Shown: positions 7,504-15,377, counted from the first letter of the stretch. The stretch is 64,000 nt of DNA from Dehalogenimonas sp. W (GCF_037094495.1 NZ_CP146612.1:1488001-1552000); one strand, 5' to 3'. Program-made: numbers and translations. The notes: generated by a model from the letters alone, not told the origin.

Positions 7504-8337
7504 TTATTTCAGAATGATATTATCAATCAGCCGGGTTTTACCGATTCTGGCCGCCAGCGATATCAGCACCGGACGGGCAACCACGGCCAATTCAGTCAGG
7601 GAGTCTGCGTCGGCCAGGCTGACATAATCAATAGCTGCGGACGGGACGGTCTCAATCAGGTCGGTCATGCGGCCTTTGATGACGCCGGTGTCGGCTTCGC
7701 CGCCGGCAATCAGATCGGCCGCCAACTGGAGCGAACGGTACAGTATCAGGGCTGCCTGCCGTTCAGCCGGATTCAGGTAGGTATTACGGCTGCTCATAGC
7801 CAGACCGTCGCTTTCCCGCACGGTCGGCATGACGGTGACACCCACCGGTATGTTCAGGTCGGCAACCATTTTTTGTATTACGGCTACCTGCTGGGCGTCT
7901 TTCTGGCCGAAGTAGGCGTAATCCGGTTGAACCAGATTGAACAATTTTAGCACCACGGTGGCGACGCCCTGGAAATGACCGGGCCGGGCTGCGCCTTCCA
8001 GTTTGCCCGCAATCTCGCCGGGGACGACGACGGTATCGGTGCCCGGGGGGTACATTTCCCCGGCTTCAGGCAGGAATACGGCATCGGTGCCGGCGGCGGC
8101 CAGTAAAGCCAGATCCCGCTCGGTGTCACGGGGGTAACTCTTAAAGTCCTCACCGGGACCGAACTGGGTGGGATTAACAAAGATGCTGACTACCGTTTGG
8201 GCGCATTCGGCGACTGAGGCCCGAACCAAAGACAGGTGGCCCTCATGGAGGTAGCCCATCGTCGGCACCAGCCCGACCAGGCCGGTCAGGCCGCGCCGGT
8301 ATTGCCGTAATTCGGCGATGGTTTTAAGAATTATCAT
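7504..8337 (-). CDS. panC: Pantoate-beta-alanine ligase PanC
   Basis: Joins pantoate and beta-alanine using ATP, the last step of pantothenate synthesis. The nucleotidyl-transferase HIGH-like motif is MGYLHEGH near residue 28, followed by FVNPTQF, FGQKDAQQ and the SSRN segment near 180, all typical of PanC. The 277-residue length is normal. ATG 8337 (MIILKTI) fits family N-termini better than the ATG at 8358. It overlaps the end of panB by 14 nt, so the two are translationally coupled. Last gene of the pan operon. Confidence 0.95.
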   Translation of the reverse strand: MIILKTIAELRQYRRGLTGLVGLVPTMGYLHEGHLSLVRASVAECAQTVVSIFVNPTQFGPGEDFKSYPRDTERDLALLAAAGTDAVFLPEAGEMYPPGTDTVVVPGEIAGKLEGAARPGHFQGVATVVLKLFNLVQPDYAYFGQKDAQQVAVIQKMVADLNIPVGVTVMPTVRESDGLAMSSRNTYLNPAERQAALILYRSLQLAADLIAGGEADTGVIKGRMTDLIETVPSAAIDYVSLADADSLTELAVVARPVLISLAARIGKTRLIDNIILK

Positions 8338-9169
8338 CAGCCTGCCGCAGGGCGTCAATCAGCGTATCATCCATGTCAAAGCTTTGCTGAGCCGTGGGGA
8401 AAGCGCCGATTTTTACGTCGTTGTTATAGGCGCTGACGGCTTCAGTGATAACTTCCGCCAGATTAGCGTACCGGCCGGCATGTTTGGGAACAAAATCGGT
8501 AAAAAGGCCCAGCAGGTCGGAAATCACCTGTACCTGGCCGTCACAGCCGGCACCGGCGCCGATACCGATGGTCGGAATGCTTATCGTTGAAGTAATGAAA
8601 GCGGACAGCGCCGACGGCATGGTTTCCAGCACGACGGCGAAGGCTCCGGCAGCCTCAAGTGCCCGGGCATCGGCAAGCAGTTTATTGGCGGCTTCCAGAC
8701 TGCGTCCCTGGACCTTATAGCCGCTGAGTTGGTTGACCGACTGCGGCGTGAGACCGATGTGCCCCATGACCGGAATGCCGCAATCAACCAGTTTGCGGAC
8801 CTTATCGGCAACAGTGACGCCGCCCTCCAGTTTGACTGCCTGAGCCCCGGCTTCCTGAATGAAGCGGGCGGCATTTCTGAGGGTTTCCTCAACGGTGATA
8901 TGGTAGGTCATGAACGGCATATCGGCGATGACCAGAGCGTTTTTGGTCCCGCGGACGACGGCTTTGGTGTGATGGAGCATCTCAGCCATGGTGACCGGGA
9001 TGGTGGATTCATAACCCAGGACAACGTTGCCCAGCGAGTCGCCCACCAGAATGAGAGGAATGCCGGCCCGGTCCACTATTTGCGCGGTGGCGTAATCGTA
9101 GGCGGTCAGGACTGAAAAGTGCTCGCCTTTATCCTTGAATTGCTGTACCTGCTGAATGGTGGTTCTCAT
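8324..9169 (-). CDS. panB: 3-methyl-2-oxobutanoate hydroxymethyltransferase PanB
   Basis: Transfers a hydroxymethyl group from methylene-tetrahydrofolate to 2-oxoisovalerate, making ketopantoate. Family motifs visible include LTAYDYATAQIVD, VGDSLGNVVLGY (metal-binding Asp), VKLEGG, MGHIGLTPQ and IGIGAGAGCDGQ. ATG 9169 is set by a perfect AGGAGG 6 nt upstream, giving 281 residues; an earlier in-frame start would run into panD. It is ten bases downstream of panD in the operon order DUF2520-panD-panB-panC. Confidence 0.96.
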   Translation of the reverse strand: MRTTIQQVQQFKDKGEHFSVLTAYDYATAQIVDRAGIPLILVGDSLGNVVLGYESTIPVTMAEMLHHTKAVVRGTKNALVIADMPFMTYHITVEETLRNAARFIQEAGAQAVKLEGGVTVADKVRKLVDCGIPVMGHIGLTPQSVNQLSGYKVQGRSLEAANKLLADARALEAAGAFAVVLETMPSALSAFITSTISIPTIGIGAGAGCDGQVQVISDLLGLFTDFVPKHAGRYANLAEVITEAVSAYNNDVKIGAFPTAQQSFDMDDTLIDALRQADDNS

Positions 9170-9179
9170 AAAATGCCTC

Positions 9180-9557
9180 CTAAAAGGAGATAGCTCCAAT
9201 GGCGTGTTTAACTGAGGTAATACGGTTGTTTCGGTCAACGTAAACCAGCGTGGGCATGTGACCGGTCAGGCTTTCTTCGGCGATCTGGACGTAAGTTAAA
9301 ATGATGACCATGTCGCCCTTACAGGCGCAACGGGCGGCGGCGCCGTTCAGGCCGATTTCGCCGCTGCCGGCCTCACCTTCAATGACGTAAGTGGCGAAAC
9401 GGGCACCGTTATTAAGGTTCAACACCTGTACCTGTTCATTAGGCAGGATATTGGCTGCCTGGAGCAGGTCGCGATCAATGGTGATGCTGCCTTCATATTC
9501 CAAGTCGCAGCGGGTAACCCGCGCCCGGTGTATTTTGCTGTTTAACATGGTTCTCAC
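9180..9557 (-). CDS. panD: Aspartate 1-decarboxylase PanD (pyruvoyl-dependent)
   Basis: Makes beta-alanine from aspartate. The self-processing site YEGSITID places the Gly-Ser cleavage at residues 23-24, close to the usual 24-25, which supports the GTG start at 9557 rather than the ATG three codons later. GGAGG is 7 nt before the GTG and too far from the ATG. The GTGA shared with the preceding gene's stop (9554-9557) indicates translational coupling. 125 residues, normal for the proenzyme, which is cleaved into a short beta chain and a pyruvoyl-bearing alpha chain. Confidence 0.95.
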   Translation of the reverse strand: MRTMLNSKIHRARVTRCDLEYEGSITIDRDLLQAANILPNEQVQVLNLNNGARFATYVIEGEAGSGEIGLNGAAARCACKGDMVIILTYVQIAEESLTGHMPTLVYVDRNNRITSVKHAIGAISF

Positions 9558-10423
9558 GATTGGGCCTCCAGCAGTTCTTTGAGTTCGGCGGCCTGAATGG
9601 TGTTGATACCGCCCCGGTTCAAGGCCAGGGGGATGGTTGCCTGTCCCATCACCTGGTAAAGATCCAGAATGTCAGGCGCCGCGGCGGCCAGCGCCGCCAG
9701 ATGTTGTTGAACGGTTCCGGTGTCACCGCGCGAAATAGGGCCGGTGAGACAGTCCGGAGTCCCGATGGTCTCAATGTTGGCAATGGTGCCACGGATAAGC
9801 GGCAGAAGGGCTGTCACTGCCTGTTCCCGGGTGGCGAAACCCTGCCACAGTGCAGCCGCACGGTCAACCAGGGTGACCAGATAGTTAGAAGCCAGAATGG
9901 CCGAAGCGTGGTACAGGACGCGGTCCGCCGCAGACAGCTCAATCACCCTGCCGTCTAATTTGGCGGCCATGGCGCACAGGATAGACCGCAGGGGTTCAGA
10001 CGCTTCAACGGCGAAGCTGATACCTGACGGAATGCCGGTAGTATCGCGGGAGCCGGCGCTGAGCAGGGGATGGAAGACGCCTGTGACCGCGCCTTGTGCC
10101 GTCAGTGTGTTCAGAGCCTCCAAAGGGGTCGCCGCTGAGATGTGACACACCATCCGGCCCGGTCGGACGTGAAGCGCATCGGCAACCTCAGCAATGGCAC
10201 TGTCAGGGGTGGTGATAAATAACAGGTCAGCTGACTCAGCCACTGACCGGGGGTTTTCATACACCGCGGCGGAGGCCAGTTTGCCAGCCAATAACCGAGC
10301 CGAAGCCGGACTGCGGCTGGTAATTCCCGCCACCGTATAGCCGGCTTGATTTAAACTCAAGGCCAGAGCGGTGCCCATTCTGCCGGCACCGATAAAACCG
10401 ATTTTAAAGTCTTTTGTGGTCAC
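9554..10423 (-). CDS. Rossmann-fold DUF2520 dehydrogenase, candidate ketopantoate reductase
   Basis: A 289-residue NAD(P)-binding protein: GFIGAGRMGTAL (residues 8-19) is the dinucleotide-binding loop, FHPL at about 120 marks the domain junction, and the second half is the all-helical DUF2520 domain of the 6-phosphogluconate-dehydrogenase-like superfamily. Its place as first gene of an operon with panD, panB and panC, and the absence of a panE here, make it a good candidate for reducing ketopantoate to pantoate (inference). The start is GTG 10423. The only strong Shine-Dalgarno (AGGAGG, 10465-10470) is separated from it by a hairpin. Confidence 0.85.
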   Translation of the reverse strand: MTTKDFKIGFIGAGRMGTALALSLNQAGYTVAGITSRSPASARLLAGKLASAAVYENPRSVAESADLLFITTPDSAIAEVADALHVRPGRMVCHISAATPLEALNTLTAQGAVTGVFHPLLSAGSRDTTGIPSGISFAVEASEPLRSILCAMAAKLDGRVIELSAADRVLYHASAILASNYLVTLVDRAAALWQGFATREQAVTALLPLIRGTIANIETIGTPDCLTGPISRGDTGTVQQHLAALAAAAPDILDLYQVMGQATIPLALNRGGINTIQAAELKELLEAQS

Positions 10424-10432
10424 AGAAATACC

Positions 10433-10470
10433 AAAACCTTCCCGGCAAAAGCGGCGAAGGTTTTCCTCCT
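10433..10470 (-). promoter_or_regulatory. Leader hairpin between Shine-Dalgarno and start codon of the pan operon
   Basis: On the transcript AGGAGG (10470-10465) is followed directly by a 9-bp perfect stem, AAAACCTTC (10464-10456) with GAAGGTTTT (10441-10433), containing an inner CCG/CGG pairing. Nine bases then lead to the GTG at 10423. Folding would bring the Shine-Dalgarno to normal distance; an attenuator terminator is the alternative reading, although only four U residues follow the GC-rich part. Confidence 0.55.
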
Positions 10471-10524
10471 GTGCTATTGCCGTCTCGTTCCGGTGAGGGA
10501 TACAAGCGGACTGTTTAGGCCAAC

Positions 10525-10530
10525 ATTATA
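10525..10530 (-). promoter_or_regulatory. -10 element of the pan operon promoter
   Basis: A TATAAT on the minus strand predicts a start near 10518 and a leader of roughly 95 nt. The -35 is poor (TTTCCC at 18 nt). It lies between surE and the pan genes, so the pan operon is transcribed on its own. Confidence 0.45.
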
Positions 10531-10593
10531 CCGCATCTTGTACAGAGCGGGAAATATTACGTTTCAGCAGGCTGGCTGATTGTGAAAAGCGGG

Positions 10594-11370
10594 TTACTGA
10601 CGGAGTTTGATAAACCATTCCTGACAGACAGCATCAAGCCCGGTAATCATCGGCCTGCGGAACAGATTGGCGTGTAGTTCGGTCACTGAGACACAGTTCC
10701 GTTCAATAGCCTTGATATCAGTGCCCTCAACGGCTTCAAAATCCAGTTGACGGCGTACCAGCCAATAAAACTCCCGGCGTCCATCATGACCTTCCTTGAC
10801 GCTGTCTATATTGGTCTTGTGCGCCAGTACGGTCAGTTCAATGCCCTTGAGTTTACCCAGGGGCAAATCCGGTACATTTACGTTCAAAAAAATATCCTTC
10901 GGCAGTTTGCCGGCCTGGATGTCGGCGGCGATAATGGCGGCCAGCCGAGCCGGGACTTCCAGGTTGGCCGAGTCTACCCCGGCGGTGGATATGGCCACGG
11001 TCGGAATGTTTCGGAGGTAACCTTGAAGCGCGGCCCCAACGGTGCCCGAGATCAGGACATCATCACCCATGTTGGGGCCATTATTGATACCGGAGATGAC
11101 TAAATCCACCGGACCCGTAACCAGGTTTTCCAAGGCCAGAATGACGGCGTCACCAGGCATGCCCTCCACCGCAAAGCACTCCATGCCGTTAAGCGGTGAG
11201 TCCGCCTTACGCACCCGCAACGGCTGGCGCAGGGTGATGGCGGTGCCGGTGGCGCTCTGTTCCCGGTCGGGGGCTACCACGGCTACCGGGGCTACCTCTG
11301 ATACATGGGTTGCCAGCGCCCAAAGCCCGGCGGCATTAATTCCGTCATCATTAGAGAGAAGTATTTTCAT
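10594..11370 (-). CDS. surE: 5'/3'-nucleotidase SurE
   Basis: Metal-dependent phosphatase acting on nucleoside monophosphates, cytosolic. Characteristic N-terminal LLSNDDG supplies the metal-binding Asp pair (D8, D9), followed by PDREQSATG, EGMPGDAV and SGINNGPNMGDDVLISGTVGAA with the active-site Asn and Ser residues. 258 residues, usual length. No Shine-Dalgarno precedes the ATG; instead a -10-like TATCCT ends 8 nt upstream, suggesting a leaderless transcript. It stands alone, divergent from queA. Confidence 0.94.
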   Translation of the reverse strand: MKILLSNDDGINAAGLWALATHVSEVAPVAVVAPDREQSATGTAITLRQPLRVRKADSPLNGMECFAVEGMPGDAVILALENLVTGPVDLVISGINNGPNMGDDVLISGTVGAALQGYLRNIPTVAISTAGVDSANLEVPARLAAIIAADIQAGKLPKDIFLNVNVPDLPLGKLKGIELTVLAHKTNIDSVKEGHDGRREFYWLVRRQLDFEAVEGTDIKAIERNCVSVTELHANLFRRPMITGLDAVCQEWFIKLRQ

Positions 11371-11378
11371 ATGATTTC

Positions 11379-11384
11379 AGGATA
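11379..11384 (-). promoter_or_regulatory. -10 element giving a leaderless surE transcript
   Basis: TATCCT on the minus strand ends 8 nt before the surE ATG. Transcription starting 6-8 nt downstream would begin at or next to the start codon. A TTGGCA lies 19 nt further upstream. Confidence 0.4.
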
Positions 11385-11672
11385 GCATAACCGGTATTCG
11401 CTCTGCCAATGGGGGTAAGTTCTTAAGAATGATTGGCGTATTCGTCGTGAAATAGAAATCGAAGGCAACGAATCCCCCTTTATGACTGGAAAATCGCCGT
11501 TGCGGCGGGTGGTCGGCAGAATGTACAAAAAATTCAAAAGCTCTAATAAACATATAATAATATACAGAACACATAATAGCATATTACCAAGCATTCTGCA
11601 AGTGGCAAATGTCTCATTTCCAAAGTATATTTTTCAGCCGAAAAACAGGGGCGCCTTAAAATGTCAGGAAGT
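11385..11672. other. Non-coding spacer between surE and queA
   Basis: About 290 nt, AT-rich in its middle part (around 11530-11590), with no supported gene, RNA motif or terminator. Short open stretches in both strands have no Shine-Dalgarno and no recognisable protein pattern. Confidence 0.5.
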
Positions 11673-11703
11673 TTGACCAACGAACTGCAAAAACCGTTAT
11701 AAT
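11673..11703 (+). promoter_or_regulatory. queA promoter, leaderless configuration
   Basis: TTGACC (11673-11678) and TATAAT (11698-11703) with a long 19-nt spacer. The -10 ends 8 nt before the TTG start of queA, so the transcript should have almost no leader. Confidence 0.5.
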
Positions 11704-11711
11704 TGCTTGCT

Positions 11712-12743
11712 TTGAAAACATCTGATTTTGATTATCATTTGCCGGAAAACCTGATTGCCCAAACACCCATTGAACCTCGCGACAGTTCCCGCTTGCTGGT
11801 GCTTGACCGCAATACCGGGGGGATTGAGCATCAGCGGTTTACGGATATTATGGACTATCTGGAGCCGGGAGACGCTCTGGTTTTCAATGACAGCCGGGTG
11901 ATTCCGGCCCGGCTATACGGGCATAAACGGGAAACCGGGGCCAGGGTTGAAGCGCTTCTGCTGATTCGGAAAGCCCGGAATGAGTGGCAGGCCTTGCTGA
12001 AGCCGGCTAAAAAACTCGGTGGCGGCACGGTAGTTGAACTGCATGACCAAACCGGAGGGGACAGCGGGGTTAATTTTGAGGTGTTGTCCAAGAGCGAAGA
12101 GGGGATTGCAGATATCCGGTTCTCCGATGAAGCACGTCTGGAAGAATTGGGCATATTAGCCTTGCCGCCGTACATCCATCACCGCCTGGATGAGCCGGAA
12201 CGCTATCAGACGGTTTATTCACGCATCAGGGGCAGCGTGGCGGCACCGACTGCCGGACTGCACTTTACGCCGGAACTATTGAAATCCATTGAGTCCAAAG
12301 GAATTAAACTGTTGTTTGTAACCTTGCATATCGGTCTGGATACCTTCCGACCGGTCAAGGAAGAAGACCCGGCCCGGCATCCGATCCATAAAGAATTTGC
12401 CTATCTGCCGGCGGAAACGGCGGCGGCGATCAATGAGGTCAAAGCCAATGGCGGCAGAGTGTACGGCGTGGGGACTTCGGCGGTGAGGACACTGGAGTGG
12501 GCGGCGAAAACCGCCGGACTGCCGTTGGAACCGTTTGAAGGCTGGGTGGAGCTGTTCATATTGCCAGGATTTGAATATAAGGTGATAGACAGGTTGATAA
12601 CCAACTTTCACCTGCCGTGCGGTACGCCTTTGATGCTGACAGCGGCTTTTGCCGGGTGGGACAAGGTGAAGGATGCTTACGAGGCGGCGGTGGCGGAAGA
12701 GTATCGGTTTTTCAGCTTCGGAGATAGTATGCTGGTATTGTAA
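11712..12743 (+). CDS. queA: S-adenosylmethionine:tRNA ribosyltransferase-isomerase QueA
   Basis: Transfers and isomerises the ribose of SAM onto preQ1-tRNA to form epoxyqueuosine. Hallmarks: KTSDFDYHLPENLIAQTP at the N-terminus, FNDSRVIPARL, PPYIHH, AAPTAGLHFT and TNFHLPCGTPLML near the C-terminus. The TTG at 11712 yields the standard MKTSDFDY start and 343 residues; a TTG at 11703 overlaps the -10 box. No Shine-Dalgarno is present, consistent with a leaderless message. No tgt or preQ1 synthesis genes lie alongside. Confidence 0.95.
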   Translation: MKTSDFDYHLPENLIAQTPIEPRDSSRLLVLDRNTGGIEHQRFTDIMDYLEPGDALVFNDSRVIPARLYGHKRETGARVEALLLIRKARNEWQALLKPAKKLGGGTVVELHDQTGGDSGVNFEVLSKSEEGIADIRFSDEARLEELGILALPPYIHHRLDEPERYQTVYSRIRGSVAAPTAGLHFTPELLKSIESKGIKLLFVTLHIGLDTFRPVKEEDPARHPIHKEFAYLPAETAAAINEVKANGGRVYGVGTSAVRTLEWAAKTAGLPLEPFEGWVELFILPGFEYKVIDRLITNFHLPCGTPLMLTAAFAGWDKVKDAYEAAVAEEYRFFSFGDSMLVL

Positions 12744-13032
12744 TGAGCGGTCTGGACAGGTAACCACCTGTTGAGGAATCTGCTTTGTTACGGCACAATT
12801 GTCCAGCAGTTTTAACTGCTGCTACAAAAAACATAACGATACTTGATAGCCCCGGAGATATCTCGGTGACGATGGCGGTGAAAGCCAGCAGTACGCCATC
12901 CTCCCTGAAAAGTTCCCATTTCCAAATTTAAGCGAAAGACAGAATTCGCTGTATTGACAAGATAGACCAAAAAGATGTCCCTCCCGTTTTTTAACCATGT
13001 TGTGACATGATAAAGCCTGTGATGACAGTTCG
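12744..13032. other. Gene-free spacer with two stem-loops
   Basis: Two perfect inverted repeats occur: ACAGGT/ACCTGT (12756-12771, loop AACC), just after the queA stop, and CAGCAGTT/AACTGCTG (12804-12821, 2-nt centre). Neither is followed by a T-run. A roughly 60-codon open stretch on the minus strand has no start codon. No gene is supported. Confidence 0.4.
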
Positions 13033-13060
13033 TTGAACCTGGTGGTTTGGGCGGTATAAA
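13033..13060 (+). promoter_or_regulatory. Promoter of the TM2-like gene
   Basis: TTGAAC (13033-13038) and TATAAA (13055-13060) with a 16-nt spacer, upstream of the small membrane-protein gene. Start would be near 13067. Confidence 0.5.
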
Positions 13061-13109
13061 ACGTCGTGATAAGATGGAAATGGGAAGCTTATGGTATGGT
13101 ATCAATACA

Positions 13110-13412
13110 ATGAATAAATCCAAAAAAAGCCTGGAAACGGCCTATTTGTTGTTATTCTTGTTATGGCCGACAGGGGCACACAATTTCTATCTGGGGCGAA
13201 CCATCCAGGGTGTCGGTTTCATCATCGGTTATTTACTTTGGGCGATAACCTACGTTTTACTCTCACCCGACAACGGTGGAGGATTTTTCATCGGTCAAGT
13301 TCTAATTACACCGTTAGCCGTTGTTTATTCCGTGTTGTTTATCCTGCCCATGCTGGTTGAATCTTTATTATTAAGCGGGAGAGTGGAACGCTACAATAGT
13401 AAGATGGACTGA
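13110..13412 (+). CDS. TM2-domain-like small membrane protein
   Basis: A 100-residue protein with three hydrophobic helices. The segment LLLFLLWPTGAHNFYLGRTIQGVGFI (about residues 10-36, shown here only as its pattern) follows the TM2 domain layout: helix, G-x-H-x-FYLG turn, second helix. ATG 13110 starts the protein directly before the first helix; in-frame ATGs at 13074 and 13080 are possible and no start has a convincing Shine-Dalgarno. Function of bacterial TM2 proteins is generally unknown. First gene of the accessory zone. Confidence 0.6.
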   Translation: MNKSKKSLETAYLLLFLLWPTGAHNFYLGRTIQGVGFIIGYLLWAITYVLLSPDNGGGFFIGQVLITPLAVVYSVLFILPMLVESLLLSGRVERYNSKMD

Positions 13413-13459
13413 ATAGACGTCAAACGTTGGGAAAGCCAGTATTCGGAATAAGTAGTACG

Positions 13460-13666
13460 TCACTCTTCATGTAGAAATACTGCTTCAATAGGGGTGGCGA
13501 GGGCTTTGGCGACCCTATAAGCCAGTTCGATAGATGGCACGTATTTGTCCTGCTCCAGTGCAATAATAGTTTGCCGGGTACAGCCGGCACGTTTAGCAAG
13601 CTCATCTTGAGTCATTTCACTTTGTTCAAAACGGAGTCGCCGAATGCGATTGGTTATTTTACCCAT
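13460..13666 (-). CDS. XRE-family helix-turn-helix regulator
   Basis: A 68-residue Cro/CI-type DNA-binding protein. The helix-turn-helix is [22 protein letters not shown] (residues about 18-39), ending in the [14 protein letters not shown] tail typical of small YozG-like regulators. It overlaps the upstream membrane-protein gene by 8 nt (the ATGGGTAA shared at 13659-13666), so translation is coupled. It probably represses its own operon through the dyad in the promoter at 14127-14143 (inference). Confidence 0.88.
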   Translation of the reverse strand: MGKITNRIRRLRFEQSEMTQDELAKRAGCTRQTIIALEQDKYVPSIELAYRVAKALATPIEAVFLHEE

Positions 13667-14096
13667 TTCGGTTCATTTCCCAGTAGCCTATTAAAATACC
13701 GAGCGATTGCGCGATCGGAGTGATAACCAATATTGAGATGAATATCAGGGTCAAAAATACGATGGGAACCTGGCCTTGATCCTGATAGATTTCTGTCAAG
13801 GCTATAGTCCAGGTCACAATGGTCAATATCGTCGCAACCCATTGAATGCGGTGAGATCTTTCTTTAATCAGGATATCTCTTTCGTCAATCTGCGTTGTTT
13901 TCCTTAGTGTAATGTCCACCAATATCAAGTAGATCAATGGAATGCCGATAAAGATCGCATAGGTGATCAGTCTTATATTCAGATCTGTCTCAAATGCGTC
14001 AACACTTCCCTGTGAAATCAAGATAACAACGAGGACAACGACTAGTACGATTCCTGTTATCAGGCTGTACAATGCTCTTTTTTGTAAAGGGGCCAT
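13659..14096 (-). CDS. DUF2178-like integral membrane protein
   Basis: A 145-residue protein with four predicted membrane helices (about 9-30, 42-62, 85-105 and 112-132) and a charged loop around [18 protein letters not shown], which resembles the conserved D-E-R element of DUF2178-type proteins. These commonly pair with a small XRE regulator, as here. ATG 14096 has GGAGG 6 nt upstream; longer in-frame openings run through the promoter. The role is unknown; signal sensing for the regulator is a reasonable guess. Confidence 0.7.
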   Translation of the reverse strand: MAPLQKRALYSLITGIVLVVVLVVILISQGSVDAFETDLNIRLITYAIFIGIPLIYLILVDITLRKTTQIDERDILIKERSHRIQWVATILTIVTWTIALTEIYQDQGQVPIVFLTLIFISILVITPIAQSLGILIGYWEMNRNG

Positions 14097-14126
14097 ATCA
14101 CACCTCCGATTTGTATTATCAGCATA

Positions 14127-14155
14127 ATAGTAACCTATACTATACAAAATGTCAA
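14127..14155 (-). promoter_or_regulatory. Promoter with overlapping dyad operator
   Basis: Minus strand TTGACA (14150-14155), 17-nt spacer, TACTAT (14127-14132). The -10 is one arm of a perfect inverted repeat, ATAGTA at 14127-14132 and TACTAT at 14138-14143, separated by 5 bp. A repressor bound here would occlude the -10; the XRE protein of the same operon is the obvious candidate. Confidence 0.65.
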
Positions 14156-14382
14156 GAGTATAATACATATATCGTTGGCAGGCGCGAAACAGGCGCCTAT
14201 GTTGACCGGGTAAATGTATCGTCAAGTATCAGCTCTGGGTGGAAGGCGACTAGAAACAGCCGGATAGAATGATGTGTTTAGGTGTCAGTCTGAATGCTTC
14301 CCGGCACGATCCCGGTATGACACGACCAAGATGGCAACGTTCTTCTGTTTGAGTTTGATGTGGGGGGCATGGACGATGCCGT

Positions 14383-14820
14383 TTATTCCACAGTCACGTT
14401 GATCTTTAGTCTATTGATAACCGGCGGTGGGGTGTCAAAGACGCCTACCGAGGCGTATGACATGGAGATCACGGCGGTACCGACTCCAACCGCCTTAAAA
14501 GTCCATTCCTCGCCGCCCCGACCACCGAAGATGAATCCCCCGGTGAATTCCCGCGCACCGTCCTGTCTGGCAACTGCCGGATTGGTGAAACTAACACTCC
14601 AACGCATTCCAGCACTGCCGGCGGCGTATAGTTTTATAGTAAATGTGTCGCCCTGGGAGACGATAACATCTCGAATTATCAGACCGTCCTGGGACTCTGC
14701 CGCTTGTTCCATGTCCGACTGGGTTACTTCAATGACGGCGGCGGGGCGTGAAGCGATTAAGATGCCAACCAGCAGGACTGCAACGGCGGATACTGAGAAG
14801 ATCAGGAGTCGTTTCTTCAT
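14383..14820 (-). CDS. Secreted or membrane-anchored chagasin-like (I42) protein
   Basis: A 145-residue protein with a basic N-terminus and one hydrophobic helix (residues 4-24) acting as signal anchor, then a beta-rich domain. GDTFTIKL, GMRWSVSF and EEWTFKAVGVGTAVISMSYAS follow the strand order of chagasin-type cysteine-protease inhibitors, but the NPTTG and RPW inhibitory loops are not recognisable, so inhibitor function is uncertain. ATG 14820 is used; TACACT ends 8 nt upstream with a TTGTAG -35 at 17 nt, so the message is probably leaderless. No protease gene is adjacent. Confidence 0.55.
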   Translation of the reverse strand: MKKRLLIFSVSAVAVLLVGILIASRPAAVIEVTQSDMEQAAESQDGLIIRDVIVSQGDTFTIKLYAAGSAGMRWSVSFTNPAVARQDGAREFTGGFIFGGRGGEEWTFKAVGVGTAVISMSYASVGVFDTPPPVINRLKINVTVE

Positions 14821-14828
14821 CACCAGTC

Positions 14829-14857
14829 AGTGTACTCCGGAGATGGAGGTACTACAA
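14829..14857 (-). promoter_or_regulatory. Promoter of the chagasin-like gene, leaderless configuration
   Basis: Minus strand TTGTAG (14852-14857), 17-nt spacer, TACACT (14829-14834), ending 8 nt before the ATG. No Shine-Dalgarno is present at the usual distance. Confidence 0.55.
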
Positions 14858-15333
14858 GGGTGTGATCCTAGCTTAAGACTGGAATTGACTAATCTCAAAT
14901 TGCGAATGAATTTCAAATCCGTATTACCGAAATGGGTTCCGATACGAACAGTCAGCGACTACTAATTTCGATGGCTTGATTAATGGGTAGGATTACACTT
15001 CTGCTGGCAATATTCTTCACAAGCCCTCTTTTGAGTTTTAAGGCTTGTCTTCTCTCTCTCTCTAGTCAATCGGGGTGCTTACGCGGCAATATATCACGGC
15101 TCTTTTGGCGTTCATCATCATCAAAGATCTTCCCTAGCAAAATGCTAAACTTTCAAGAAAGCGAATCACGGTAAAACCCGAAGGGCAAGAGTTCTCCCTG
15201 CTTTGTTACCAGAGATTAATCGGCGGGAAAAGCCGGGAACTCTCCCCGTCGGGACGGCCCCGCGAATGCCAGTCCCCTGGACTTTTCATAAGGCACATAC
15301 TTGACCGCGACAGCCTGCATTACCTTTTATTGT
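14858..15333. other. Non-coding spacer with a structured block
   Basis: No gene is supported in about 475 nt. A short CT-microsatellite lies at about 15050-15063. At 15188-15257 there are nested inverted repeats: AGAGTTC/GAACTCT (15188-15194, 15237-15243) enclosing CGGC/GCCG, followed by CCGTC/GACGG (15246-15257). This could be RNA structure or an old recombination scar. Confidence 0.4.
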
Positions 15334-15362
15334 TTGACCGTCCTTTACGTAGGGGCTATAGT
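15334..15362 (+). promoter_or_regulatory. Promoter of the ribbon-helix-helix gene
   Basis: TTGACC (15334-15339), 17-nt spacer, TATAGT (15357-15362). Start near 15369, only about 10 nt before the first ATG. Confidence 0.6.
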
Positions 15363-15377
15363 GTAATACATGACAAG

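Noticed and set aside
11379-11594. Two hydrophobic minus-strand openings upstream of surE
   Set aside because: No ribosome site and the two frames conflict; the leaderless surE promoter lies there.
12760-13000. About 60-codon minus-strand open stretch with a hydrophobic segment
   Set aside because: No start codon within the frame and no homologue pattern; a stop lies just upstream.
14230-14385. Short open stretches in the spacer between the XRE and chagasin-like genes
   Set aside because: Fewer than 35 codons, no Shine-Dalgarno, not recognisable as a gene.
14360-14965. Long plus-strand opening over the chagasin-like gene
   Set aside because: Antisense shadow; the minus frame has signal-anchor, beta-strand pattern and promoter.
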